NCBI GenBank assembly: GCA_046302715.1
Contig: JBKCHQ010000008.1
Coordinates: forward strand, 1-28,402
Origin: CAMCXT01 sp046302715
Lineage (GTDB): Bacteria; Bacteroidota; Bacteroidia; M30B66
Direction: 5' to 3'
Length of the DNA stretch: 28,402 nucleotides
Made by a program: the position numbers and the translations under genes. Of the stretch, positions 1 to 7,739 are shown piece by piece. The notes below the pieces were generated by a model. It saw only the letters and a program-made list of their open reading frames with translations, was not told the DNA's origin and ran no database searches. How positions within the stretch are numbered: the stretch's first letter is position 1; each line of letters opens with the position of its first letter.

Positions 1-1391
1 GTTTTAAAAGGAGGAATCTCCAAAACAGCACAAGCCTCATCATAACGAAGCACATTTATTTCGAGGCGTTTTAAAATAAGTATTGCCGTTTCGACAGGTA
101 TTTCAGCGCCAATAAGACGATTCATCGCCGCCCACTTATACTCCACCTTAACGGGAGTTGCCAGCTTCGGGTAATAATCGGTGGCCCCTTCTATTTGACC
201 GCCACATATTTCCAAAATGAATTCAGCGGCTCGCTGTAAAGCATAAAAAACAGAATCAGGATCTGCGCCGCGCTCAAATCGGAATGAAGAATCGGTTTTA
301 AGATTGTGTCGTTTAGACGACTTACGAATCAAAACCGAGTCAAAATGTGCCGACTCCAAAAGAATATCGGTGGTATCAAAACCAACACCCGAGTTTATTC
401 CCCCGTAAATTCCTGCCAAACACATTGGGTCCGATACGTTACTAATCACTAAATCTTCGGAACTCAATGTAATTTCAGATCCATCCAGCGTAGTAAATGA
501 AGTACCCTCCTCGCAGGTGCCAACCACCAATTTGTTACCATTGATTTTGGCGGCATCAAAAGCGTGTAAAGGCTGACCCGTCTCGTGTAGAACAAAATTA
601 CAGATATCAACTATCGCATTTATAGGTCTAAGACCGATGCTCTTTAACGCATTTTTCAACCAATCGGGGCTTTCACAAACCTTCACCTCCGAAATGCGAA
701 CTGTTGCATAGCGCTTTAGCGCTTGTGGGCTGTTTATTTCGACAGATATGCCATGGTTTTTCAAATCCAAGTTAAGCGATGGGTTGGGTTTTACCAAGGT
801 CACCTGTGGCTGCTTGTAAAGTACCGCAACAACATCTCGGGCCACACCAATATGGGAGGCAGCGTCAATTCTATTGGGAGTTAAACCAATTTCAAAAACG
901 GTATCTGAAAAGAGTTTGAAAAGATCTGAGGCCTTAATACCTACGGGTGTTTCAGACGGCAATACCATAATGCCTTCATGACTTTTCCCAAGGCCCAGTT
1001 CATCCTCGGCACAAATCATTCCTTGCGAAAGCTCGCCCCTTATCTTACTCTCTTTAATGAGCAATGGTTCGCCGCCATTAGGATAAAGTGTAGTTCCTGT
1101 TGTAGCCACCAATACTTTTTGACCCACAGCAACATTGGGGGCTCCACACACAATATTAAGCGGCTGTTCTTCACCCACATTTACTTTGGTAACACGCAGG
1201 CGGTCGGCATTAGGATGCTGTTCGCACCATAATACTTCGCCAACTACAACGCCTTTGAGCATGCCTTTAACCGTTTCGAAAGTTTCAACATGTTCCACTT
1301 CGAGACCGCTATCGGTTAATAATGTCGAAAGCTCTTCGGGCGCTGGGCATTCGGTTAAATATTTTTTAAGCCAATTGTATGCAATCTTCAT
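1..1391 (-). CDS. pheT: Phenylalanine--tRNA ligase beta subunit, N-terminal 463 codons (cut by window edge)
   Basis: The frame reads without a stop from the ATG at 1389-1391 to the window edge, so the C-terminal part lies outside. The product is the beta chain of the alpha2-beta2 enzyme that charges tRNA-Phe in the cytoplasm. The start MKIAYNWLKKYL is typical of PheT. A tRNA-binding OB domain follows with EQHPNADRL and the GAPN motif, then a B3/B4 editing region (HAFDAAKI; LAGIYGG; RFERGADPDS), then the start of the B5 domain at the edge. Full-length family members have about 800 residues, so roughly 60% is present. The gene begins 9 bases after the stop of an ABC permease gene and is probably co-transcribed with it. 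No pheS is in view. Identification is by motif recognition. Confidence 0.95.
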   Translation of the reverse strand, partial: MKIAYNWLKKYLTECPAPEELSTLLTDSGLEVEHVETFETVKGMLKGVVVGEVLWCEQHPNADRLRVTKVNVGEEQPLNIVCGAPNVAVGQKVLVATTGTTLYPNGGEPLLIKESKIRGELSQGMICAEDELGLGKSHEGIMVLPSETPVGIKASDLFKLFSDTVFEIGLTPNRIDAASHIGVARDVVAVLYKQPQVTLVKPNPSLNLDLKNHGISVEINSPQALKRYATVRISEVKVCESPDWLKNALKSIGLRPINAIVDICNFVLHETGQPLHAFDAAKINGNKLVVGTCEEGTSFTTLDGSEITLSSEDLVISNVSDPMCLAGIYGGINSGVGFDTTDILLESAHFDSVLIRKSSKRHNLKTDSSFRFERGADPDSVFYALQRAAEFILEICGGQIEGATDYYPKLATPVKVEYKWAAMNRLIGAEIPVETAILILKRLEINVLRYDEACAVLEIPPFK

Positions 1392-1400
1392 AATTCAGTA

Positions 1401-2723
1401 TTAATAGCGCAACCAACGAAACATTTCTTTCCAGGTAGGGCGCTTACCGTACATTAAAATGCCTGTGCGGTAAATTTTACCGGCAGCCCAGGTGGTGAGA
1501 ATAAACCCAACAACCAACATTCCCATAGATAACAATAGTTCGGTATAATGCACTCCAAAAGGCAATCGAATCATCATAATGATGGGCGAGGTAAACGGAA
1601 TTACCGACATCCAGGTGGCCACCAACCCATTAGGATCGTTAAGCACCGATTGAGCCATAACAAAAGATAATATGAGCGGTGCCGAAACCGGAAGCATGAA
1701 CTGCTGTGTGTCGGATTCACTGTCAACCGCCCCACCAATTGCGGCAAAAATTGCCCCATAGAGCAGATAGCCGCCTAAGAAATAAAATATGAAACAAGGA
1801 ATCATCAATCCCCAGTTAATCATATTCACTTTTCCAATAACTTCTTGCGTTTCCCGCAATTGATCAATATCATCAACCGCGGTGCCTTCAGGGCTTTGCT
1901 GCATAATGCGTTCAATATTTTCAGCACTTAATTTATCCTTTACCACCGTACCCATAAAAACCATGTAAATACTCGCGGTAAAGGCTACCCATAGCAAGAA
2001 TTGTGTAAGACCAACCAGCGCAATACCTATTATTTTGCCCATCATTAGCTCGAAAGGCTTTACGGATGAAATAATTACCTCAACTATACGATTTGTTTTT
2101 TCTTCAATAACGCCGCGCATTACTTGCGAGGCAAACATGAAAATGAAAAAATAAATCAAAAATCCGCCAAAAAAACCAAGTCCCGTGCTTACTTCAACAT
2201 TACTTTCTTTCTTTTCACCTAATGGAATAATATCCAATGGTACGTTTACCGTTTTCTTTACATTATCCACCAAATCCTGATCTACACCCTGCGATTGCAG
2301 CTTTAAACGTTCAATTTGTTTTTCGATCTGGGTGCGAACAAATAGCTTAAGACTCAATGAAACCTGTTTACTGCTGTAAAGCTTTATCTGTCGCTGCAAA
2401 TGATTGATATCGTTGTCCTGAAATAACGGGATATGAAGCAAGGCATAGTACTCCGACGACTCCATTTCGGCCAATGCCTTTTTTAGAGGCTGCCGAGAAT
2501 ACACAAAGCGCACATCGTCATTGGCTTGCAAAAGACCTTCTACAAATCGGGCCTCGTCAATTACGAGAATGGTTTTGACGGAGGCGGTAACAGAGGCCAT
2601 CCAAATGGGAATAATCATTACAGCACCCATAATGATTGGACCCAATAGCGTCATAATGATAAATGACTTTTTCTTAACTCTACTAAGAAACTCCCTTTTA
2701 ATAATGAGGCCTATTTTTCCCAT
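1401..2723 (-). CDS. ABC-2 type exporter permease (NatB/YhaP-like)
   Basis: This 440-residue integral membrane protein is the likely partner of the ATPase encoded just upstream, with which it overlaps by 13 bases. A single N-terminal membrane segment lies at about residues 20-43. A large non-cytoplasmic domain (about 45-185) follows, then a cluster of hydrophobic segments at about 185-205, 230-260, 305-330, 345-365 and 385-410. The stretch EEKTNRIVEVIISSVKP after the second segment is the characteristic coupling region of the NatB/ABC2_membrane_3 family. Family members export sodium, antibiotics or unknown substrates. Nothing in the sequence reveals the substrate, so no specific function is assigned. 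pheT follows after 9 bases. Confidence 0.88.
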   Translation of the reverse strand: MGKIGLIIKREFLSRVKKKSFIIMTLLGPIIMGAVMIIPIWMASVTASVKTILVIDEARFVEGLLQANDDVRFVYSRQPLKKALAEMESSEYYALLHIPLFQDNDINHLQRQIKLYSSKQVSLSLKLFVRTQIEKQIERLKLQSQGVDQDLVDNVKKTVNVPLDIIPLGEKKESNVEVSTGLGFFGGFLIYFFIFMFASQVMRGVIEEKTNRIVEVIISSVKPFELMMGKIIGIALVGLTQFLLWVAFTASIYMVFMGTVVKDKLSAENIERIMQQSPEGTAVDDIDQLRETQEVIGKVNMINWGLMIPCFIFYFLGGYLLYGAIFAAIGGAVDSESDTQQFMLPVSAPLILSFVMAQSVLNDPNGLVATWMSVIPFTSPIIMMIRLPFGVHYTELLLSMGMLVVGFILTTWAAGKIYRTGILMYGKRPTWKEMFRWLRY

Positions 2724-3655
2724 GTTTCCATCTGGTTAGTTGATTCGATGGTCCGTAAAAAAACGTCGTTCATCGATGGAATAATTTCACTGAATGCGGT
2801 AAGCTGACAAACCGGCATTACGGCAGAAAGCAGATTATGTATGGTATTGCTGCCCAGTAATCGCAATGTAACGGTACAATGCTGGTCTTTCTGAACTTTT
2901 TCGATAAGCTCGGCTCCAGCCCAAAGCGCATTAGTAAAAGCAATGAGATTACCCTCAAATTCGATGCGATAGGTATGCGTGCGGTATTGCTTTCTAATAT
3001 CCTGAAGTGAGCCGTCGAGAATTTTCTTACTCTTATCGATAAGTACCACACTATCGCAAAGCTCTTCAACCGTTTCCATGCGGTGTGTTGAAAATATGAG
3101 GGTTGCTCCTTTGCGGTTAAGCTCCAGAATTTCGTCGCGAATGAGGTTTGCATTTACCGGATCGAAACCGGTAAACGGCTCGTCGAAAATAAGCAGTTCG
3201 GGTTCATGAATAACGGTAACAATAAATTGCACTTTTTGAGCCATCCCTTTAGAAAGCTCCTCAACCTTCTTATTCCACCACGATTGTATTTCAAACTTCT
3301 CAAACCAGAAACGCAAGCGCTTTTTGGCATCTGATGCAGAAAGGCCTTTAAGCTGTGCCAGATACAAGCATTGCTCTCCCACTTCCATTTTGCGATAAAG
3401 CCCTCGTTCCTCGGGCAAATAGCCAATCTTTTCGATGTGCTCCGGCAAAAATTCAGCACCGGCATAATGCAAACTTCCCGAGTCGGGAGCCGTAATACGG
3501 TTAATTATGCGGATTAATGATGTTTTTCCGGCACCATTAGGACCTAGGAGCCCAAGAATTTTACCTTGATGCACCGAAAGACTAACGTCGTTCAACGCTG
3601 TGTAACTGCCGTATGACTTAAAAATATTACGGGCTTCAAATAGAGGTGCATTCAT
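2711..3655 (-). CDS. ABC transporter ATP-binding protein (NatA/YhaQ-like)
   Basis: This 314-residue cytoplasmic ATPase has all nucleotide-binding motifs: Walker A GPNGAGKT at 38-45, signature LSKGM at 134-138, Walker B LLIFDEP at 154-160 and the H-loop histidine at 191. After about residue 215 there is an extra C-terminal domain like the DUF4162 tail of NatA/YhaQ-type exporter ATPases. It should energise the permease encoded by the next gene, whose start overlaps this gene's end. The gene lies 70 bases downstream of dnaJ with no convincing terminator between, so it may belong to the grpE-dnaJ transcript. The substrate is unknown. Confidence 0.92.
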   Translation of the reverse strand: MNAPLFEARNIFKSYGSYTALNDVSLSVHQGKILGLLGPNGAGKTSLIRIINRITAPDSGSLHYAGAEFLPEHIEKIGYLPEERGLYRKMEVGEQCLYLAQLKGLSASDAKKRLRFWFEKFEIQSWWNKKVEELSKGMAQKVQFIVTVIHEPELLIFDEPFTGFDPVNANLIRDEILELNRKGATLIFSTHRMETVEELCDSVVLIDKSKKILDGSLQDIRKQYRTHTYRIEFEGNLIAFTNALWAGAELIEKVQKDQHCTVTLRLLGSNTIHNLLSAVMPVCQLTAFSEIIPSMNDVFLRTIESTNQMETWEK

Positions 3656-3725
3656 GAATTACGAACCAGAACTTAAACGCTAAAGTGTAGGGCTAAAAAT
3701 ACACGTTCAAAGTTAAAATTCCGTT

Positions 3726-4883
3726 CTATTGAAAATATTCTTTTACACGTTCGAAGAATGATTTCTCCTTTTTGCCGGGCTGTGGTTTAAAGTTGTCGGC
3801 ATCGCGTAATTTTTCAAGCATCGCTTTTTCGTCGGCGGTAAGATTTTGTGGCGTCCATACATTTACATCGACTAATAAATCTCCCTTTTGATAGGAGTTA
3901 ACCTCGGGCAAGCCTTTACCTCTAAGTCGGAATACTTTTCCTGAAAGGGTTCCTGCCTCAATTTTAAACTTGGCTTTTCCTTCTAGAGTTGGTATCTCTA
4001 TGCTGGTGCCTAATGCGGCATCGGCAAAATTGATGTAGCAGTTGTAGTACAAGTTATTTCCATCGCGCTTTAGCTCGGGATGTTCTGTTTCTTCGATGGC
4101 AACAATTAGATCGCCGGCAATTCCACCACGGGGCGCAGCATTACCCTTTCCTGCAACATTTAACTGCATGCCCTCACCAACACCTGCGGGAATCTGAATG
4201 CTGATTATGTCTTCTTCACGTGTAATGCCATCGCCTGAGCAGGATTTACATTTACTGGCAATGATGCGTCCCTCACCGTCGCATGACGGACAGGTTGAGG
4301 CCGTTTGCATCTGACCTAAAATCGTATTGGTGATGCGGGTTACTCTTCCTGCCCCATTACAGGTGGTACAATTACTAAACGAAGATCCTTTATCGGCTCC
4401 TGTTCCCGAACATGTCTTGCAGGAAACAAACTTGTTTACTTTTATTTTCTTCTCAACACCGACAGCAATTTCCTCCAGATTGAGCTTAACTTTAATTCTA
4501 ATGTTGGTGCCACGATGTACCGTGCGCCCTCTGCTTTGCCCACCTCCAAAACCAAAACCACCAAAACCACCCTGGCCAAAAATATCGCCAAACTGACTGA
4601 AGATATCATCCATACTCATACCGCCACCAAATCCGCCGGCCCCGCCTCCTGAAGCCCCGCCCAATCCCTGATGACCAAAGCGATCGTATCGCGCCCGCTT
4701 ATCGGCATTGCTTAACACTTCGTAGGCTTCGGCGGCCTCCTTAAACTTTTCCTCGGCAGCCTTATCGCCGGGATTTTTGTCGGGGTGAAACTGAACCGCT
4801 AGCTTACGGTACGCTTTTTTAAGTTCTTGTTCATCGGCATTTTTCGAAACACCTAAAACGTCGTAATAATCTCTTTTCGCCAT
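3726..4883 (-). CDS. dnaJ: Chaperone protein DnaJ (Hsp40)
   Basis: This 385-residue co-chaperone stimulates DnaK ATPase and delivers unfolded clients. The order of domains is canonical. The J domain (about 1-70) carries the HPD triad at 33-35. A Gly/Phe-rich linker spans about 71-120. The zinc domain has four CxxCxGxG repeats (CKTCSGTG, CTTCNGAG, CPSCDGEG, CKSCSGDG). Two beta-sandwich client-binding domains follow, with a C-terminal dimerisation segment ending in FFERVKEYFQ. All zinc cysteines are present, so it is a full type I DnaJ. It follows grpE by 14 bases. dnaK is not in the window. Confidence 0.98.
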   Translation of the reverse strand: MAKRDYYDVLGVSKNADEQELKKAYRKLAVQFHPDKNPGDKAAEEKFKEAAEAYEVLSNADKRARYDRFGHQGLGGASGGGAGGFGGGMSMDDIFSQFGDIFGQGGFGGFGFGGGQSRGRTVHRGTNIRIKVKLNLEEIAVGVEKKIKVNKFVSCKTCSGTGADKGSSFSNCTTCNGAGRVTRITNTILGQMQTASTCPSCDGEGRIIASKCKSCSGDGITREEDIISIQIPAGVGEGMQLNVAGKGNAAPRGGIAGDLIVAIEETEHPELKRDGNNLYYNCYINFADAALGTSIEIPTLEGKAKFKIEAGTLSGKVFRLRGKGLPEVNSYQKGDLLVDVNVWTPQNLTADEKAMLEKLRDADNFKPQPGKKEKSFFERVKEYFQ

Positions 4884-4897
4884 ATTTTGAGCATTTA

Positions 4898-5503
4898 TCA
4901 GCTCCCGACTACCACTTTGGCATACCGGATAACTTTTCCGTTTAACGCATATCCTTTCTCAACCTGATCGAGCACCTTTCCCTTCATGTCTTCTGTTGGA
5001 GCCGGAATTTGAGTAATGGCCTCATGTAAGTCAGCATCAAAAACTTGCCCCTGTGCATCCATTTCCTCCAGACCCCGAGAAACTAAAATTGACTTTAATT
5101 TTTGATGAACGAGTTGCATGCCCTCCTTAACGCTTTCAAGTGTTGCAGAGGGTTGTTCGGTGGCCTTTGCTGCCCTGTCAAAATCATCCAAAACAGGCAG
5201 AATTGCGGCAAAAATGTCAGCAGCCGCAGTTTTTGCAAACTCAATTCGTTCTTTAGATGTACGCTTTTTATAATTGTCGAACTCTGAATACAGTCTGAGA
5301 TAGCGGTCATTAATATCGTTAAACTTAGCCTCCCAACCGTCTTTTTTCTGCTCTTCCTCTTGCAATTGCTCCGGATTTAGCGATGCCTCATCCACCAAAG
5401 GTCCATTGGTACTAAGCTGCTCTTCGGGCTGATTCTCAGGCTGCTCGTTCTTCATCTCTTCATTCATCATGGCATTAATAAAATTTTTGAATCTGTTTTT
5501 CAT
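4898..5503 (-). CDS. grpE: Nucleotide exchange factor GrpE
   Basis: This is the nucleotide exchange factor for DnaK. With the chosen start it has 201 residues. An acidic, Glu/Gln-rich disordered N-terminus is followed by a long helix ending in FDNYKKRTSKERIEF, the GrpE core LPVLDDFDRA, and the C-terminal beta domain (NGKVIRYAKVVVG). The frame stays open upstream to 5596. That extension would be encoded by the intrinsic terminator hairpin of the preceding gene and is unlike GrpE, so it is rejected. The ATG at 5503 and the tandem ATGs at 5470 and 5467 are all possible starts, and none has a clear ribosome binding site. dnaJ follows 14 bases downstream, forming a grpE-dnaJ unit. Confidence 0.93.
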   Translation of the reverse strand: MKNRFKNFINAMMNEEMKNEQPENQPEEQLSTNGPLVDEASLNPEQLQEEEQKKDGWEAKFNDINDRYLRLYSEFDNYKKRTSKERIEFAKTAAADIFAAILPVLDDFDRAAKATEQPSATLESVKEGMQLVHQKLKSILVSRGLEEMDAQGQVFDADLHEAITQIPAPTEDMKGKVLDQVEKGYALNGKVIRYAKVVVGS

Positions 5504-5560
5504 TTTGAGGCTGGCTGAATTCAAGCTTAATGCCACGCACTTTTTATAGACAATATGACA

Positions 5561-5585
5561 TGAAAAAAGCAGGACCGTGCCTGCT
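5561..5585 (-). terminator. Intrinsic terminator after the TlpA-like gene
   Basis: On the minus strand a six-pair stem AGCAGG / CCTGCT with loop CACGGT (5568-5585) is followed directly by a run of Ts (5561-5567). It lies 32 bases past the stop of the thioredoxin-family gene. It separates that gene from grpE and falls inside the upstream open extension of the grpE frame. Confidence 0.72.
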
Positions 5586-5616
5586 CTAAAATTCAATAAC
5601 CAACGTTGGCCAAATA

Positions 5617-6147
5617 TTACTTGAGGAGATTTTTAAGGGCCTCATCCAGCGCTGCACCTCGTAAGTTTTTAGCAATAATCACCCCATTGGCGTCAATGAG
5701 GTAATTGGTTGGGATAGAATTTACACCGTATTTTCTAGCGCCATCTGAGCCCCAGCCGCCTAAATCGCTCACATGATTTCTCCACACTAAGCCATCTTTT
5801 TCAATGGCCTTAATCCATGCATCTTTTTTGGTGTCGAGCGAAACATTATAAATCGTAAACCCCTTAGCCCCTTTAAACTTAGCGTCTTTGTAGGTATTAT
5901 AGGCATTAACCACATTGGGATTTTCCATGCGGCAGGGGCCACACCATGATGCCCAAAAATCAATCAGAACTAATTTTCCTCTTAATGATGATAGTTTTAT
6001 CTCCTCTCCTTCAGGATTGTTATACGCAAGGTCGGGAGCAATGTCTCCTACATTCAGACCTTCGACAGGCTTTTTCGATTGAGCAATAATAACGCTGCTA
6101 GTTAGCAGTACAAAAGCACAAAGTGCCAGAATCTTTTTGGGTTGCAT
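5617..6147 (-). CDS. TlpA-family periplasmic thiol-disulfide oxidoreductase
   Basis: This 176-residue secreted protein has an N-terminal Sec signal (about 1-22, KK then a hydrophobic core ending near IIA-Q). There is no proper lipobox, because the Cys at 10 is preceded by Leu. The rest is one thioredoxin fold of the AhpC-TSA/Redoxin type. The redox motif WCGPC is at 68-72 after IDFWAS, and the cis-proline is Pro146 in SIPTNYLID. It probably reduces or isomerises disulfides in the periplasm, or serves cytochrome c maturation as in TlpA/ResA. The partner cannot be deduced, since no cytochrome genes are nearby. It appears monocistronic, with its own terminator downstream and a divergent gene upstream. 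Confidence 0.9.
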   Translation of the reverse strand: MQPKKILALCAFVLLTSSVIIAQSKKPVEGLNVGDIAPDLAYNNPEGEEIKLSSLRGKLVLIDFWASWCGPCRMENPNVVNAYNTYKDAKFKGAKGFTIYNVSLDTKKDAWIKAIEKDGLVWRNHVSDLGGWGSDGARKYGVNSIPTNYLIDANGVIIAKNLRGAALDEALKNLLK

Positions 6148-6176
6148 AAGCTTATTTTTAAAAGCGTGTTAAATTA

Positions 6177-6184
6177 CAAAAATA
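6177..6184 (-). promoter_or_regulatory. Possible -7 box for the TlpA-like gene
   Basis: On the minus strand TATTTTTG fits the Bacteroidota -7 consensus TAnnTTTG and lies 29 bases before the start codon. No TTG -33 element is seen at the expected 19-21 base spacing, so this is a weak call. Confidence 0.3.
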
Positions 6185-6250
6185 AAGCCAAGGTAATTTT
6201 ATGTGTATTATAAAATTGAAAATCGTAAACTTTTTCAAGGCTTGTGCCTT

Positions 6251-6258
6251 TATCTTTG
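6251..6258 (+). promoter_or_regulatory. Promoter -7 box for the HisH/HisF-like unit
   Basis: TATCTTTG, followed by CG, matches the Bacteroidota -7 element TAnnTTTG. It is identical to the boxes before rpsL and rplP. The -33 element is poor: no TTG at 19-21 bases upstream. The implied leader of about 70 bases is A/T-rich and shows no obvious structure. Confidence 0.55.
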
Positions 6259-6333
6259 CGTTTAATTCAGATAAAAGTTATTGCATACTTTCATAAACAA
6301 AAAAGTTACCTGTAATTATTTAGTTTTAAAGAA

Positions 6334-6954
6334 ATGGCACATTCGTGTTTGATTGTTGATTATGGAATGGGCAATTTGCGTTCGGTAGAAAAAGTACTTG
6401 TTGATTTGGGTGTCTCTGTTAAAATTAGTGGAGATGCTGAAGCCATAAAGCAAGCCGGAAAAATAATTCTTCCCGGTGTGGGGAATTTTTCAGCTGCGGT
6501 AAGTAAAATTAAATCGAAAGGTTTATGGGATGTAATTGAAGAAAAAGTACAGGTAAAGGAAACACCCATTTTGGGTATCTGTCTGGGCATGCAACTTCTG
6601 GCTAAAACTAGTGAGGAGGGCAACGAAAATGGTTTTGGTTGGATTGATGCCACCGTAAAACGCTTTTCGGTAAGCGATACGATTAAATATAAAATACCGC
6701 ATGTGGGATGGAACTCCACACGTCAAAAATCATCATGCCCATTATTAAAAGGCATCGCAGATTCCGATCTGTTCTATTTCGTCCATGCTTATCACATGGT
6801 TTGTAAAAATGAAGAAGATTCGGCAGCGCGCACCCTTTATGATTATGAATTTGACTCGATAGTGAGTAAGAATCATATTTGGGGGGTGCAGTTTCATCCT
6901 GAAAAAAGCTATGACGCGGGCAAGAAGATTTTTAAAAACTTTATAGAATATTAG
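6334..6954 (+). CDS. HisH-like class I glutamine amidotransferase subunit
   Basis: This 206-residue glutaminase should hydrolyse glutamine and pass ammonia to its HisF-like partner, encoded immediately downstream. The nucleophile Cys83 lies in GICLGMQ. His188 and Glu190 in VQFHPEKS complete the catalytic triad. The N-terminus (VDYGMGNLRSVEK) and LPGVGNF are HisH-type. The lack of other his genes, and the degenerate active site of the partner, argue for the HisH2/WbuY branch used in glycan amidination rather than histidine synthesis. The next gene begins at this gene's stop codon, implying coupled translation. A true HisH role cannot be fully excluded from this protein alone. Confidence 0.85.
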   Translation: MAHSCLIVDYGMGNLRSVEKVLVDLGVSVKISGDAEAIKQAGKIILPGVGNFSAAVSKIKSKGLWDVIEEKVQVKETPILGICLGMQLLAKTSEEGNENGFGWIDATVKRFSVSDTIKYKIPHVGWNSTRQKSSCPLLKGIADSDLFYFVHAYHMVCKNEEDSAARTLYDYEFDSIVSKNHIWGVQFHPEKSYDAGKKIFKNFIEY

Positions 6955-6956
6955 TG

Positions 6957-7712
6957 ATGTACCGCCCTCGTATTATTCCGGTATTGCTCCTCAAAAATAA
7001 GGGTCTGGTAAAAACACGATGTTTCGAAAAGCCTCGATATGTCGGCGATCCGATGAATGCGGTGAAGATATTTAATGATTTACATGTTGACGAATTAATC
7101 TTTCTAGATATTACAGCTACACGTGAAGGGCGCTGCATTGCACCCGAACTTATAAAACAAATTGGCGACGAAGGTAATATGCCTTTTGCGGCGGGTGGAG
7201 GCATACGTTCGCTCCATCAGATTGAGCAGATAATAAAAGCCGGTGCTGAAAAAGTGGTCCTCAATACGGCGGCATTCGAGGTTAAAAATCTGATTAGCGA
7301 CGCCGTAAAAGCATTCGGAAGTTCAACGATAGTGGTTTCTATGGATGTTAAAAAGAAATTCCTTGGAAGCCAGAAAGTGTTTGTAAAGTCAGGTACCACA
7401 TCCACAAACATGGCCCCTGTAGAATATGCGAAATGGATGGAACAAGAAGGTGCGGGCGAGCTGTTTGTAACCGACATTCAACATGAAGGCTGCATGCAGG
7501 GTTATAATCTGGAACTGATTTATAAAATTTCGTGTGCGGTTAGCATACCTGTTGTTGCGCATGGCGGCGCTGGAAATGACGCACATTTAAAAGCAGCAAT
7601 AAGCGAAGGCCATGCTTCTGCTGCTGCAGCGGGCTCTCGATTTGTATATCGCGGACCACATAATGCTGTGTTAATAAACTACATAGAAACAGCAGATAGG
7701 CCCCGATTTTAG
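6957..7712 (+). CDS. HisF-like (beta-alpha)8 protein, WbuZ/HisF2 type (glycosyl amidation-associated)
   Basis: This 251-residue barrel protein is related to the cyclase subunit of imidazole glycerol phosphate synthase. The ATG at 6957 is chosen; a GTG at 6954 overlapping the hisH-like stop would add one residue. With this start, numbering matches HisF: the catalytic Asp11 position is Leu11 (RIIPVLLLK), while Asp130 (VVSMDVKK) is kept. Phosphate-binding loops AAGGGIRS and AHGGAG are present. Loss of Asp11 and the segment KPRYVGDPMNAVKIFN are what I recall of the WbuZ/HisF2 branch, which channels ammonia to an N-acetyl sugar amidotransferase (WbuX/PseA/WbpG) in surface glycan synthesis. No such enzyme is in the window. 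It converges on murA, 27 bases away, with no clear terminator between. Confidence 0.8.
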   Translation: MYRPRIIPVLLLKNKGLVKTRCFEKPRYVGDPMNAVKIFNDLHVDELIFLDITATREGRCIAPELIKQIGDEGNMPFAAGGGIRSLHQIEQIIKAGAEKVVLNTAAFEVKNLISDAVKAFGSSTIVVSMDVKKKFLGSQKVFVKSGTTSTNMAPVEYAKWMEQEGAGELFVTDIQHEGCMQGYNLELIYKISCAVSIPVVAHGGAGNDAHLKAAISEGHASAAAAGSRFVYRGPHNAVLINYIETADRPRF

Positions 7713-7739
7713 TTTACAATTCAGACTTTTACAAATTCA

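Noticed and set aside
978..1404. Two plus-strand open frames antisense to pheT
   Set aside because: They lie fully inside the well-conserved pheT frame, their translations resemble no protein family, and no promoter precedes them.
3680..3711. Possible minus-strand promoter before the ABC ATPase gene
   Set aside because: TTTG is present at 3708-3711, but the matching -7 box is off consensus (TACACTTT), so the call is not supported.
5504..5596. Longer GrpE N-terminus starting at 5596
   Set aside because: The extension is encoded by a terminator hairpin and T-run and is unlike any GrpE N-terminus.
6334..7712. Reading the hisH/hisF-like pair as histidine biosynthesis genes
   Set aside because: There are no other his genes nearby, and the barrel protein has Leu in place of the essential Asp11. 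The WbuY/WbuZ branch fits better, though it is not proven.
7713..7739. Bidirectional terminator between the converging hisF-like and murA genes
   Set aside because: The 27-base gap has no inverted repeat or clear T-run. Termination must occur inside the opposing genes or by another mechanism.
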